A program made the translations under genes and the position numbers. From Nocardia higoensis NBRC 100133 (GTDB lineage Bacteria; Actinomycetota; Actinomycetes; Mycobacteriales; Mycobacteriaceae): a stretch of DNA of 64,000 nucleotides. Shown here one piece after another: positions 1-8,539 of the stretch. Position 1 is the stretch's first letter. The number at the start of each line of letters is the position of its first letter. Below the pieces are notes generated by a model. That model ran no database searches. It saw nothing but the letters and a program-made list of their open reading frames with translations, and was not told where the DNA came from. Location of the stretch: contig NZ_BAGA01000138.1 in assembly GCF_000308595.1 (NCBI RefSeq), positions 1 to 64,000 of the forward strand, given 5' to 3'.

Positions 1-89
1 GCGCCTGGCCGGGCGCTGTCGGCCGCGCCGCTCACCGACGGCACCGCCGCTGCCTCCGCGCCCACCGGCTCTCCCGAGTCGCGCCTCAT
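1..89 (-). CDS. Possible 5' end of a gene running off the left edge
   Basis: A reading frame opens on the minus strand at an ATG at 89 and stays open to the window edge (29 codons, starting MRRDSGEPVGAE). It is too short to recognise. Chance open frames are common at this GC content, and I see no convincing ribosome binding site. The downstream molybdenum-enzyme accessory genes make a related gene here possible, but that is guesswork. Confidence 0.2.
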   Translation of the reverse strand, partial: MRRDSGEPVGAEAAAVPSVSGAADSARPG

Positions 90-225
90 CGGTCCAGCAT
101 CGGCGAGCCCGGCCGCTCTCGCCAGCCGAAGGCGACAAGATCACTTCCGGCGTGTCGGAATCGGCACGGTCTGTCGTACCGGGTGTTTCCGGATGGTCAC
201 ACAACCGCAACCGGAGGTGGTTACC

Positions 226-804
226 GTGACCGGCATGTCTGCCGTTGCCGTCGGAATCGTGCTCGCCGCGGGCGCCGGTACCCGTTACGGATATCCCAAG
301 GCGCTGGCCGAGGACGGCGCCTGGTTGCGGGCGGCGATCGCGGCATTGCGCGAGGGCGGTTGCGAGCGGGTGGTCGTCGTGCTCGGGGCGACCGGGCCGC
401 ATCACGACGGGCTCGGTATCCCGGAGGCCGTGCAGACGGTGTGGGCGCACGATTGGGCGCGCGGGCTGTCGGCCTCGCTGCGCGCGGGCCTGCGCGCGGC
501 CGCGGGCGGCGACTACGCGGTGATCATGCCGGTGGACACCCCGGACGTCGGCGCCGCGGTGGTCGCCCGCGTTGTCGAGGCGGCCTTACACGCGCCCGGC
601 GGACTGGCCAGGGCGGTTTTCGCGGGTCGTCCCGGCCATCCCGTTGTGATCGAGCACAGCCACTGGGCGGGCGTGGTCGCGGCCTCGACAGCAGATCACG
701 GCGCCGCCACCTATATCCGGTCGAGGGGCGATATGGTGTGCGTCACGTGCGATGATCTGGCGACGGGCGTCGACCATGACTTCCCGGCCACTACCGCACG
801 TTGA
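226..804 (+). CDS. MobA/MocA-like molybdopterin nucleotidyltransferase family protein
   Basis: The 192-residue protein begins with the nucleotide-binding signature of the NTP_transf_3 fold: LAAGAGTRYGYPKAL at about residues 13-27. An acidic metal-binding stretch, PVDTPDVG, follows near residue 102. Members of this family transfer CMP or GMP to molybdopterin to make the cofactor of molybdenum hydroxylases. I place the start at GTG 226 because GGAGG lies eight bases upstream; an in-frame ATG at 193 has no such site. The next gene, 16 bases downstream, is an XdhC protein. This supports a role in maturing a xanthine-dehydrogenase or CO-dehydrogenase type enzyme. The substrate nucleotide (CTP or GTP) cannot be read from the sequence. 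Confidence 0.82.
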   Translation: MTGMSAVAVGIVLAAGAGTRYGYPKALAEDGAWLRAAIAALREGGCERVVVVLGATGPHHDGLGIPEAVQTVWAHDWARGLSASLRAGLRAAAGGDYAVIMPVDTPDVGAAVVARVVEAALHAPGGLARAVFAGRPGHPVVIEHSHWAGVVAASTADHGAATYIRSRGDMVCVTCDDLATGVDHDFPATTAR

Positions 805-820
805 GCGGAGTTGAGAACTG

Positions 821-1861
821 ATGCGCGACATCGTCGACGACCTCTTACGGGTGTGGTATTCGGGTCGGACGGGTGGGCTGGCGACCGTCGTGCGCAGCGT
901 CGGGGACGGCCGCTGGCCGGTCGGCAGCGCGCTGCTGGTCGACCCGGACGGCGTGGTGTACGGCGCGGGCCTCGGCGGTTCGGTGGACGACGCCATCCGT
1001 GACGCGGCGGCAACCGCCGCCCGCACCGGCAGGCGCGCCATGCACCGGCTGCCCGTCCCCTCCGGCGAGCCGGGCGTCGCGGCGGGCGCCACCATCGACG
1101 TCTTCGCCGAGCCCTTCTCCCAGCAGGACTTCATCGAGTTCCCCACCGTCGCCGCCGAGATCGCCGCGCACCGGCGGGTCACGGTGTTCACCGTGGTGTG
1201 GAACCCGGACACCGATCTGATCGGCCAGCACCTGATCACCGACAAGCGGCACAACACCGAGCTGGTCGCGCTACCCGAATCCGATATCTTCGTCGCCTCG
1301 TTCGCGCCCGCGCCGCGCATGATCATCTTCGGCGCCAATTCCTATGCCGCCGCGCTCACCGTGCAGGCCCGGCTGCTCGGCTATCGAGTCACCATCTGTG
1401 ATTCCCGCGAAGAGTTCGCCGTGCCCGAGGCCTTCCCGGGCGCCGAGATGGTCGTCGATTGGCCGCACCGCTATCTCAACACCCTGGCCGGCGCGGGCGA
1501 GATCGACGCGAGCACCGCCATCGTCGCCTTCGCCCACGACCCCAAATTCGAGATCCCGCTGCTCACCGTCGCGCTGCGCCTGACCGACCTCGGCTACCTC
1601 GGCGCGGCCGGTTCCTACGCGGCGCACCTGCGCCGGATGGAGGACCTGCGCGCGGGTGGTTTCGACGAGGCGGCACTGTCGCGGCTGCACTCCCCCGCCG
1701 GGCTCGACGTGGGGGCGCACACGCCCGCCGAGACCGCGGTGGCCATCATCGCCGAACTGCTGGCCGTCCGCACCGGCCGCGACGGCGGATCGCTGTCCCA
1801 GCACGGCGCGGCGCTGCCGGCGACGGGGATCTTCGACGGACGAGCGACCGTGGGACTGTAA
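821..1861 (+). CDS. XdhC/CoxI family molybdenum enzyme maturation protein
   Basis: The protein has 346 residues. An N-terminal XdhC/CoxI domain (about residues 8-75, with VRSVGDGRWPVGSALLV) is followed by a Rossmann-like XdhC C-terminal domain (about 165-310, opening MIIFGANSYAAALT). XdhC proteins bind the molybdenum cofactor, promote its sulfuration and insert it into xanthine dehydrogenase-type apoenzymes. The gene lies 16 bases after a MobA-like nucleotidyltransferase, a pairing typical of these maturation clusters. No molybdenum hydroxylase subunit is in this window. The client enzyme is probably encoded to the left or elsewhere. Confidence 0.85.
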   Translation: MRDIVDDLLRVWYSGRTGGLATVVRSVGDGRWPVGSALLVDPDGVVYGAGLGGSVDDAIRDAAATAARTGRRAMHRLPVPSGEPGVAAGATIDVFAEPFSQQDFIEFPTVAAEIAAHRRVTVFTVVWNPDTDLIGQHLITDKRHNTELVALPESDIFVASFAPAPRMIIFGANSYAAALTVQARLLGYRVTICDSREEFAVPEAFPGAEMVVDWPHRYLNTLAGAGEIDASTAIVAFAHDPKFEIPLLTVALRLTDLGYLGAAGSYAAHLRRMEDLRAGGFDEAALSRLHSPAGLDVGAHTPAETAVAIIAELLAVRTGRDGGSLSQHGAALPATGIFDGRATVGL

Positions 1862-1946
1862 TTCCCCCGAGGGGGAGCCGATTCGCACCCGGCGGTGAGG
1901 ACGAACCACAGTTGCGCCCGGTGCCCGATGGGGGACAGTGGTTGAC

Positions 1947-2879
1947 GTGATCCTCACTGTGACAATGAATCCCGCCTACGACATGACCTACCGGGTCGAA
2001 CGATTCGAACGCGGACGCCCGCATCGGGTCCGTTCGGTCGAGCAGCGCATCGGCGGCGAGGGCATCAATGTGACGCGGGTGCTCAACCAGCTGGGCCGAT
2101 ACGCGCGTGCGACGGGCTTCTCCGATCATTCCTTCGCGGCCGCAGCCGAGCTGGAACTGCCGGTGGACTTCGTGCACGCGCTGCCGTGGGTCCGGCGCAC
2201 CGTGGTGATCAGCGAATCCGACGACGGCACCGCCACCGCCCTGGCCGAACCGGGCGCCCGGGTGACCAACCCGCACGCGGGCGATCAGCTCGCGGTCCGG
2301 GTGGCCGGGCTGCTGCCCGATATCGGCGGCCTGGTGATCTCTGGATCGCTGCCGGGAGGAATCGATGCGAGCCTCCCGGCAGCGATCGCCGATACCGCCA
2401 TCGCGGCCGGGGTGCCGACCATCTGCGATGTCGAGGACGAGGCACTGCGGCTGGCGGCCAAGGTGCCCGGCGTGGTGCTCATGCCCAACCGCGCCGAACT
2501 GCGCACCCTGACCGGGCAGGATCCCGCCACGCCACGCGAGGTCGCCCTGTGCGCGCGCCCGCTGGTGGAGTCCGGAGCACGGGCGGTGGTGGTGACCAGG
2601 GGCGCGCACGGCATGGTCGCGGTCACCGCACGGGGCGCCTGGACCGCCTGCCTGCCGCGGCCGCTGGCGGGCAATCCCACCGGAGCCGGTGACTCCGCGG
2701 CCGCCGCGGTGATCTCCGCGCTGTCCGGAACCGGCGAGCCGGACTGGCCCGCCATCCTCACCGACGCCGTCGCCACGGCCGCGGCCGCGGTGGTCATCCC
2801 GGTGGCGGGCGAGATCGACCGGAGCCTGCGCACCCGGCTCGCACCGACCGTCCGGGTCGAGGAACTATCGCTGCTCTAG
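1947..2879 (+). CDS. PfkB family sugar kinase, 1-phosphofructokinase type
   Basis: The 310-residue protein starts MILTVTMNPAYD, the usual beginning of the 1-phosphofructokinase/tagatose-6-phosphate kinase branch of the PfkB family. It carries the GGEGINV substrate motif near residue 37 and the catalytic anion-hole motif NPTGAGDSAAAA near residue 242. It should phosphorylate a sugar phosphate using ATP in the cytosol. I prefer GTG 1947 over GTG 1938: it gives the canonical N terminus, and the GGGGGAC at 1930-1936 is then well spaced. It ends overlapping the 3' end of the convergent DUF3349 gene by four bases. No phosphotransferase (PTS) fructose importer is adjacent, so the real substrate is uncertain. 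Confidence 0.8.
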   Translation: MILTVTMNPAYDMTYRVERFERGRPHRVRSVEQRIGGEGINVTRVLNQLGRYARATGFSDHSFAAAAELELPVDFVHALPWVRRTVVISESDDGTATALAEPGARVTNPHAGDQLAVRVAGLLPDIGGLVISGSLPGGIDASLPAAIADTAIAAGVPTICDVEDEALRLAAKVPGVVLMPNRAELRTLTGQDPATPREVALCARPLVESGARAVVVTRGAHGMVAVTARGAWTACLPRPLAGNPTGAGDSAAAAVISALSGTGEPDWPAILTDAVATAAAAVVIPVAGEIDRSLRTRLAPTVRVEELSLL

Positions 2880-3346
2880 TCCGGGGCGGTGGCACCCCGG
2901 CCCGGGTCGGTCGCGTCGGCGGCGGGCGGATCGGCGAGGGTGTCCTCCAGTAACCAGCCACCGGCGGCCAGGTGCTCGGCGACCCTGGCCACATCGCCCG
3001 GATCGGGCTGTTCCATCGCGAAGCGGGCGATGGCCTGCACGATGGCCTCGCGGGTGATCTCGGCCTCCGGATTGCGGCGCACCAGTTCCTCGGCGACCAT
3101 CACGACTTCGTAATCGGTCAGATGCCGGTGCAGCACCGCGAACAACGCGACGTAATCCGATGTGGGCACGCCCTGCGGATATCCGGCCCGCAGCCAGTCC
3201 AGGATGCGCGCGAGCAGCCCGGGGCGATCGGCGGACGCAGTTTCGCGATCGGTCCCTCCCACCGGGTCCGCCGTCACGGCGCCCGGCGCCGCCGGGTCCG
3301 CCGTCACCGGGTCCGACGCCGTCGCATTCGTCTCTGGCTCGGTCAC
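2876..3346 (-). CDS. DUF3349 family protein
   Basis: The protein has 156 residues. The first 40 or so are disordered and rich in Thr, Asp, Pro and Ala. A helical DUF3349 core follows from about residue 42 (RPGLLARILDWLRAGYPQGV, then TDYVALFAVLHR). The fold is known from mycobacterial members but the function is not. It is the last gene of a three-gene minus-strand operon with a small membrane protein (13-base gap) and PitA. The same order occurs in mycobacteria (Rv0543c-Rv0544c-pitA), as I recall. The long acidic N-terminal extension looks unusual for the family. Confidence 0.8.
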   Translation of the reverse strand: MTEPETNATASDPVTADPAAPGAVTADPVGGTDRETASADRPGLLARILDWLRAGYPQGVPTSDYVALFAVLHRHLTDYEVVMVAEELVRRNPEAEITREAIVQAIARFAMEQPDPGDVARVAEHLAAGGWLLEDTLADPPAADATDPGRGATAPD

Positions 3347-3359
3347 TGGACGACGCCTC

Positions 3360-3638
3360 CTACTCTCCGAACAGGTGTATACCCAGCCGGGCGGCCAGGA
3401 ATGCCTTGGCGGTGTAGAGGATGCCGGTGAGCACCGCCGCGATGATCAGGGCGAAACAGGCGTACGCCCCCGCCATCGCGACATTGTTGCGTCGGGCGAC
3501 ACCGCCTTCGTCGACCGTATCGGCAGCCGACAACCAGCGCACGCCGAGTGCGAAGACGGCGGGCAGCCCCGCACCGAGGATCAGCGCGGCCACGACGACA
3601 TGCCATAGCGAGCTCAGACTGGTGAGCAGTGTCTGCAC
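3360..3638 (-). CDS. Small two-helix membrane protein of the pitA operon
   Basis: The 92-residue protein has two strongly hydrophobic segments, at about 11-30 (WHVVVAALILGAGLPAVFAL) and 54-75 (AGAYACFALIIAAVLTGILY), and a short C-terminal tail. I take GTG at 3638 as the start because AGAAGGAGC lies just upstream and the length equals that of the mycobacterial counterpart Rv0544c. It sits 13 bases after pitA and 13 bases before the DUF3349 gene, so the three are probably cotranscribed. The function is unknown. An accessory or stability role for the phosphate transporter is a guess from context. Confidence 0.75.
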   Translation of the reverse strand: MQTLLTSLSSLWHVVVAALILGAGLPAVFALGVRWLSAADTVDEGGVARRNNVAMAGAYACFALIIAAVLTGILYTAKAFLAARLGIHLFGE

Positions 3639-3651
3639 GGGCTTGCTCCTT

Positions 3652-5013
3652 CTACGGCCGCGCTCGGCGGGTCGGCAACGATGCCCGGTCGGCCTCGGCC
3701 GGTTCGGCGGGCCGCGCTTCGGCGCGTTGTGATCCGACGGAGGTCGACGCCACGCTCGGCGACCCGACCGGCTGGGCTCCGACCGGCTGGGATGCGACCG
3801 AGGACGGCACCACGGGCTGCGCGGTGGCCGGCTGTGATGGCGCGGACCGGGGGTCGGCGGAGTCGGCCGCCGGGGCGGTGTCGCTCGGCCAGACGTTGAC
3901 ATTGCCGGTGTCCACCCGGTCCCGGCGCGAACGCAGCCACATGAACCCGCACAGTCCGACCAGCAGGGCGAACACCACCAGCACGCCGGGCAGGCCGCCG
4001 ATGGAGTGCGCCAGCGCCCAGCAGATCGCCCCCACCAGACCGGCCATCGGCAGCGTCAGCAGCCAGGCCACCGCCATCCGGCCCATCACCGACCAGCGCA
4101 CCTCCGCGCCCTTGCCGATGCCGGAGCCCAGGATCGAGCCGGTCGCGGTCTGCGTGGTCGACAGCGGCAGGCCGAAGTGCGCCGAGCTGAGGATGATGGC
4201 CGCCGACGAGGTCTCCGCCGCTAGGCCCTGCGGCGACTCGATGTCCACCAGCCCCTTGCCCAGGGTGCGGATGATCCGCCAGCCGCCGAGATAGGTGCCC
4301 GCCGCGATGGCGACCGCGCAGGAGGCCATCACCCACAGCGGCAGCTCGTCGTCCTTGGCCACCGTGCCGTGCGCGACCAGGGCCAAGAAGATCACGCCCA
4401 TCGTCTTCTGCGCGTCGTTGGTGCCGTGCGCGAGCGAGACCAGCGAAGCCGAGCCGACCTGACCCCAGCGGAATCCTTTGCGCCTGACGTCCGCGTCGGC
4501 CGATGCGGTGATCCGGTAGACCGCCCAGGTGCCGATCGAGGCGACCAGCGCCGCGACCACCGGTGCCAGCAGCGCGGGCAGCACGATCTTGCCGAGCACC
4601 CCCGAGGATCCCGACGACCAGATGACCCCGTTCCACCCGAGCGCGGCGATGGTGGTGCCGATCAGACCGCCGAACAGTGCGTGCGAGGAACTCGACGGCA
4701 GCCCGAACAGCCAGGTCGCGACATTCCACAGGATGCCGCCGACCAGTCCGGCGAAGACGATGAGCAGCAGATCCTGCCCACTGACGGCATCGAGTTGCAC
4801 AATCCCTTTGGCCACCGTCGCGGCCACCTCGACCGAGAGGAAGGCGCCGATGAGGTTGAGCACCGCGGAGAGCCCGACCGCGACGCGCGGCTTGAGCGCG
4901 CCGGTGGCGATCGAGGTCGCCATGGCGTTGGCGGTGTCGTGGAAGCCGTTGGTGAAGTCGAACGCGAGGGCCGTCGCGATGACGATCAGCAGCACCAGTA
5001 ATTCGGCGGTCAC
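3652..5013 (-). CDS. pitA: PitA low-affinity inorganic phosphate transporter
   Basis: The 453-residue polytopic membrane protein carries the two inverted PHO4/PiT signatures: FDFTNGFHDTANAMATS near residue 20 and SLAHGTNDAQKTMGVI near residue 205. It also has GLPSSSSHALFGG near residue 103. PiT proteins import phosphate with cations. GTG 5013 gives the usual N terminus (MTAELLVLLIVIATALAFDF). An ATG at 5061 would add 16 polar residues. The last 75 residues form a low-complexity cytosolic tail with repeated SQPVGAQPVGSPSV units, longer than typical PitA. It leads an operon with the two genes that follow. Confidence 0.9.
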   Translation of the reverse strand: MTAELLVLLIVIATALAFDFTNGFHDTANAMATSIATGALKPRVAVGLSAVLNLIGAFLSVEVAATVAKGIVQLDAVSGQDLLLIVFAGLVGGILWNVATWLFGLPSSSSHALFGGLIGTTIAALGWNGVIWSSGSSGVLGKIVLPALLAPVVAALVASIGTWAVYRITASADADVRRKGFRWGQVGSASLVSLAHGTNDAQKTMGVIFLALVAHGTVAKDDELPLWVMASCAVAIAAGTYLGGWRIIRTLGKGLVDIESPQGLAAETSSAAIILSSAHFGLPLSTTQTATGSILGSGIGKGAEVRWSVMGRMAVAWLLTLPMAGLVGAICWALAHSIGGLPGVLVVFALLVGLCGFMWLRSRRDRVDTGNVNVWPSDTAPAADSADPRSAPSQPATAQPVVPSSVASQPVGAQPVGSPSVASTSVGSQRAEARPAEPAEADRASLPTRRARP

Positions 5014-5151
5014 CCGTCCAGTGTGCGGTAACCGAAAGTTCGATTGCCATGCAGTTGCCATACGAACGCGCGCCGGATCGGCACCCTATAATGCCGAACC
5101 CGCCTCCTCGGCGGCGGCGTTTTCGTGCAGGTAGAGCCGGGGACCAGCCGG

Positions 5152-6867
5152 TCAGGGCAGCAGGCCGCGCACGGTGTCGATGCTGTCGACCTGATCGGGG
5201 GTCTTGTCCGGCCGGTACCGGACCACCCGCGCGAACCGCAGCGCGACGCCGCCGGGATAGCGCGGACTCACCTGCACGCCGTCGAGCGCCACCTCCACCA
5301 CCAGCTCCGGCCACAGATACACGGTGCGCTCGTCGCGGGCGCGCTCGTGGCGGGGGAACTCGGCGGTCTGCCAGGCCAGCAGCGCGTCGGTCAGGCCCTT
5401 GAAGGTTTTACCCACCATGACCGGCTCGCCGGTGCGCGGATCGCGCGCGCCGAGGTGCAGGTTGGACAGATAGCCCGTGCGCCTGCCGTAGCCCCATTCC
5501 GCGCCGAGCACGATCAGGTCCAGCGAATGCACCGGTTTGATCTTCAGCCAGGACCGCCCGCGCCTGCCCGCCGCGTACGGCGCACTCAGCGACTTGACCA
5601 TCAACCCCTCGTGCCCGGCTGCCAGCGCGCCGTCGAGGTACTCCGCGGCGGTCTCGCAATCGGGCCGGATCAGCGCCGGGATGGCATGCGGCCCGGCCAC
5701 CGAGAGCAGCGCCTCCCGCCGCTCCGACAGCGGGGCGTCCAGCAGATCCCGCCCGTCCAGGTGCAGGCAGTCGAAGAAATACGGATGCAGCAGCAGTTCA
5801 CGCGAGGAACTGACCGGCGGCAGCAGCAGCGCGCCCGGCGGCAGGTGCCTGGCCGTCGCCGCGTCGAACTCCGGAGCGACGGTGAACCCGGCAGGACGGG
5901 ACCGCTCCGCCGCCGCGGCACCGTGCGCCCCGTCGGGACCATCGATTTCGAGGGCGCCCTCGGCGACGTCGATTCCATCGGCGCTGCCGGTGGCGTCGGC
6001 GGACGGCGCCGCCGAGGTGGCGAAACGGCTCATCGTCTCCTGGAACGGCCGCGGCCGCCCGTCGTCGGTGAGCGCCAGCGTCTCCCCGTCGAGGACCACC
6101 CGCTCGCAGTTCAGGCCGCGCACCAGGGCGACGAGTTCGGGGACGCCGTCGGTGATCTCGCGCAGCGTGCGGGTGAACACCCGGACCAGGTCGCCGTGGC
6201 GGTGTACCTGGATGCGGGCGCCGTCCAGCTTGTGCTCGATGCTGACCTCCCCGCCGAACTCGGCGGTGGCCTCCTCCAGCGAGGAGCCCGGCGAGGCCAG
6301 CATGGGCTGGATGGGCCTGCCCACCTCCAGCGTGAACGCCGCCAGTTCCGCGGCGCCGCCGCGCAGCGCCGCGACCGCGGTCACCGGCAGCCGCCCCGAG
6401 AGCATGTAGGCGCGGCGTACCAGCGGCACCGGCACTCCGGCCGCCTCGGCGACGGCCTCGGCGACCAGCGCGGTCAGCGCGCCCTGACGCAGTTCTCCGG
6501 TGAGCAGGCGGGGCAGGTATTCCTGCTCGGCCACGGTCGCCGCCGACCACAGCTCGGTCAGCAGATCCTTGCGCCGCGCTCCGGAACCGGGACCCGACTG
6601 CGCCGCCACCCGGTCGAGGATCGACTCCACGGTGGTCACGGTGGTACTGGGCAGCGAGGCGGGCGGCGTGGCGTCCAGCCCGGCCAGCGTGCGCCAGCCC
6701 GCGCCGAGGCGCCCCTGGGTCAGTTCGCCGGACAGCCACGCGGCCACCGGCCCGACCTCCTCGGGCGCGGCCGCGCGCAACAGCTCGGCCAGCGCGACGA
6801 TCTTCGCTTTCCTGGACGGCGTCGACCGCACTGCGGCCGAGGTTCTCACGACGTCGGCGAACAACAC
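5152..6867 (-). CDS. ligB: ATP-dependent DNA ligase LigB
   Basis: The 571-residue protein joins DNA nicks using ATP. It has the N-terminal helical DNA-binding domain (1-190) and the adenylation motif EHKLDGARIQ with the AMP-accepting Lys near residue 210. Further ligase motifs are VLDGETLAL, EGLMVKS and SWLKIKP, followed by the OB-fold domain ending at about residue 570. I chose GTG 6867 because the frame further upstream lies over the divergent regulator gene. The protein is about 60 residues longer than the roughly 510-residue mycobacterial LigB. The excess is an Ala/Asp/Gly-rich insertion at about 285-360, inside the adenylation domain after PFQETMSRF. The essential replicative NAD-dependent ligase would be a different gene, so LigB is probably accessory in repair. 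Confidence 0.9.
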   Translation of the reverse strand: MLFADVVRTSAAVRSTPSRKAKIVALAELLRAAAPEEVGPVAAWLSGELTQGRLGAGWRTLAGLDATPPASLPSTTVTTVESILDRVAAQSGPGSGARRKDLLTELWSAATVAEQEYLPRLLTGELRQGALTALVAEAVAEAAGVPVPLVRRAYMLSGRLPVTAVAALRGGAAELAAFTLEVGRPIQPMLASPGSSLEEATAEFGGEVSIEHKLDGARIQVHRHGDLVRVFTRTLREITDGVPELVALVRGLNCERVVLDGETLALTDDGRPRPFQETMSRFATSAAPSADATGSADGIDVAEGALEIDGPDGAHGAAAAERSRPAGFTVAPEFDAATARHLPPGALLLPPVSSSRELLLHPYFFDCLHLDGRDLLDAPLSERREALLSVAGPHAIPALIRPDCETAAEYLDGALAAGHEGLMVKSLSAPYAAGRRGRSWLKIKPVHSLDLIVLGAEWGYGRRTGYLSNLHLGARDPRTGEPVMVGKTFKGLTDALLAWQTAEFPRHERARDERTVYLWPELVVEVALDGVQVSPRYPGGVALRFARVVRYRPDKTPDQVDSIDTVRGLLP

Positions 6868-6917
6868 ACTCTCACGGTAACCGGGCCCGGCGACAGCGCC
6901 TGTGACCGCACTGCTAA

Positions 6918-6954
6918 TTTCGCATTGGCAGAGCTGCGAAAAGCGCTCTAAACT
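6918..6954 (+). promoter_or_regulatory. Leaderless promoter and inverted-repeat operator of the ramB-like gene
   Basis: TTTCGCA (6918-6924) and TGCGAAA (6935-6941) form perfect 7-bp arms around a 10-base spacer. Within and beyond them lie TTGGCA (6925-6930, a -35 match), an 18-base spacer and TAAACT (6949-6954, a TANNNT -10). The ATG at 6961 follows after six bases, so the transcript probably starts at or next to the start codon. The repeat overlaps the -35, which suits autorepression by the RamB-like protein. It could also affect divergent ligB. Confidence 0.55.
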
Positions 6955-6960
6955 GGACGA

Positions 6961-8367
6961 ATGGCCAAGACCTATGTGGGCGCGCGACTGCGCCAGCTGC
7001 GCACCGAGCGCGGCCTGAGTCAGGTCGTGCTCGCCCAGCAGCTCGAGATCTCGGCCAGCTACCTCAACCAGATCGAACACGACGTGCGCCCGCTGACGGT
7101 GCCGGTGCTGCTCAAGATCAGCGAAGTGTTCGGCGTCGACGCGACCTTCTTCTCCTCCCAGGACGACACCCGGCTCATCGCCGAGCTCCAGGAGGTCGTG
7201 ATGGACCAGGAACTGGGCATCGAGGCCGATACCCAGGAGATCGCCGAGATGGTCTCCGCGCACCCGAGCATGGCGCGCGCGATGGTGGCCATGCACAACC
7301 GCTACCGCAACACCAGCGCCCAGCTGGCCGCCGCCACCGAGGACCGCTTCGCCGACGGCGCGGGCAGCGCCACCATCTCCAAGCCGCACGAGGAAGTGCG
7401 CGACTACTTCTACCAGCGCCAGAACTACATCCACGAACTCGACACCGCGGCAGAGGAACTCACCTCACGCATCCGCTTCCACGGCGGCGACATCGCCAAC
7501 GGTGTCTCGCGCCTGCTGCGCGAGCACGGCGTTCGGATCATCGAGCGCATCGATCTCGGCGAGGGCGTGCTGCACCGCTACGATCCCGACCACCTGCGCC
7601 TGGAGATCTCCCCGCACCTGTCCGGCGGGCAGCGCTCGTTCAAGCTGGCCGCCGAGCTGGCCTACTTCGAATGCGGCGAGCTGCTCGAAAAGCTGGTGGA
7701 AGACGGCAATTTCGCCTCCGAGGACGCCCGCAAGCTGGCGATGCTCGGCCTGGCCAACTACTTCGCGGCCGCCACCGTGTTGCCCTACACGCATTTCCTC
7801 GAGGTCGCCGAGGACTTCCGCTACGACATCGAGCGGCTCTCGGCGTTCTTCTCACAGAGTTACGAGACCATCTGCCACCGGCTCTCGACCATGCAGCGCC
7901 CGTCGCAGCGGGGCGTGCCGTTCTCGTTCGTGCGGGTGGACCGGGCGGGCAATATGTCGAAACGGCAATCCGCCACCGGCTTCCACTTCTCCTCCAGCGG
8001 CGGCACCTGCCCGCTGTGGAACGTCTACGAGACCTTCGCCTATCCGGGCAAGATCATGACCCAGATCGCGCAGATGCCCGACGGACGAAAGTACCTGTGG
8101 GTCGCGCGCACCGTGGAACGCCGCGCGACGCGCTACGGCCAGCCGAGCAAGACCTTCGCCATCGGCCTGGGATGCGAAGTGCGCCATGCCGGCCGGGTGG
8201 TCTACGCCGACGGCATCGACCTCGACCAGGTCAAGGCGACTCCGATCGGCGCGGGCTGCCGGGTGTGCGAGCGAGCCAACTGCCCGCAACGCGCCTTCCC
8301 GCCGCTGGGCAAAACTCTCGACATCAGTGAGCACCGCAGCTCGGTCTCGCCGTATGTGCTGAAGTAG
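6961..8367 (+). CDS. ramB: RamB-like XRE-family transcriptional regulator
   Basis: The 468-residue protein opens with an XRE helix-turn-helix at about 8-62 ([19 protein letters not shown], then SASYLNQIE). A central domain related to the IrrE/M78 peptidase fold follows (about 155-290). The C-terminal DUF2083 region carries [15 protein letters not shown] near 437-451. The M78 HExxH zinc motif is replaced by ELAYFE, so it should not be a protease. This architecture is that of RamB/RamA-pathway and ScfR regulators, which control acetate, propionate and glyoxylate metabolism. In Corynebacterium and Mycobacterium, RamB acts on isocitrate lyase genes. None of its classic targets is adjacent here. 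The promoter suggests a leaderless mRNA and autoregulation. Confidence 0.82.
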   Translation: MAKTYVGARLRQLRTERGLSQVVLAQQLEISASYLNQIEHDVRPLTVPVLLKISEVFGVDATFFSSQDDTRLIAELQEVVMDQELGIEADTQEIAEMVSAHPSMARAMVAMHNRYRNTSAQLAAATEDRFADGAGSATISKPHEEVRDYFYQRQNYIHELDTAAEELTSRIRFHGGDIANGVSRLLREHGVRIIERIDLGEGVLHRYDPDHLRLEISPHLSGGQRSFKLAAELAYFECGELLEKLVEDGNFASEDARKLAMLGLANYFAAATVLPYTHFLEVAEDFRYDIERLSAFFSQSYETICHRLSTMQRPSQRGVPFSFVRVDRAGNMSKRQSATGFHFSSSGGTCPLWNVYETFAYPGKIMTQIAQMPDGRKYLWVARTVERRATRYGQPSKTFAIGLGCEVRHAGRVVYADGIDLDQVKATPIGAGCRVCERANCPQRAFPPLGKTLDISEHRSSVSPYVLK

Positions 8368-8418
8368 CAGCGCTCTTCCTGGACAATCAGGATCGAACCG
8401 GACACACCGGACGTTTCG

Positions 8419-8434
8419 TTCACCGAACCGAAAC
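8419..8434 (+). promoter_or_regulatory. Candidate GlnR half-site upstream of urtA
   Basis: TTCAC-N6-GAAAC matches the a-site/b-site half of actinobacterial GlnR boxes (GTNAC-N6-GAAAC). It lies about 105 bases before the urtA start. A second partial a-site, GTCAC, is at 8450-8454. Urea uptake operons are known nitrogen-regulated GlnR targets. The match is incomplete and the spacing of the second element does not follow the 11-base GlnR period. Confidence 0.35.
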
Positions 8435-8539
8435 ATCGGCAACCCACTTGTCACCGACAGATATTCCGGCGCAACAACTCCTGGCTACCGTTCGCAGCAC
8501 GGATACAGCCGTTGTATACGCGCTAGAAGGGTTCGCCAC

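Noticed and set aside
5080-5130. A TATAAT string near 5093 as a promoter for a plus-strand gene
   Set aside because: No plus-strand gene follows; the region lies between the ligB 3' end and the pitA start. At most it belongs to pitA in the opposite orientation.
6868-7434. An upstream extension of the ligB frame by nearly 190 codons
   Set aside because: It lies over the ramB-like coding region in the opposite direction and its residues show no family similarity. The ligase N terminus starts at 6867.
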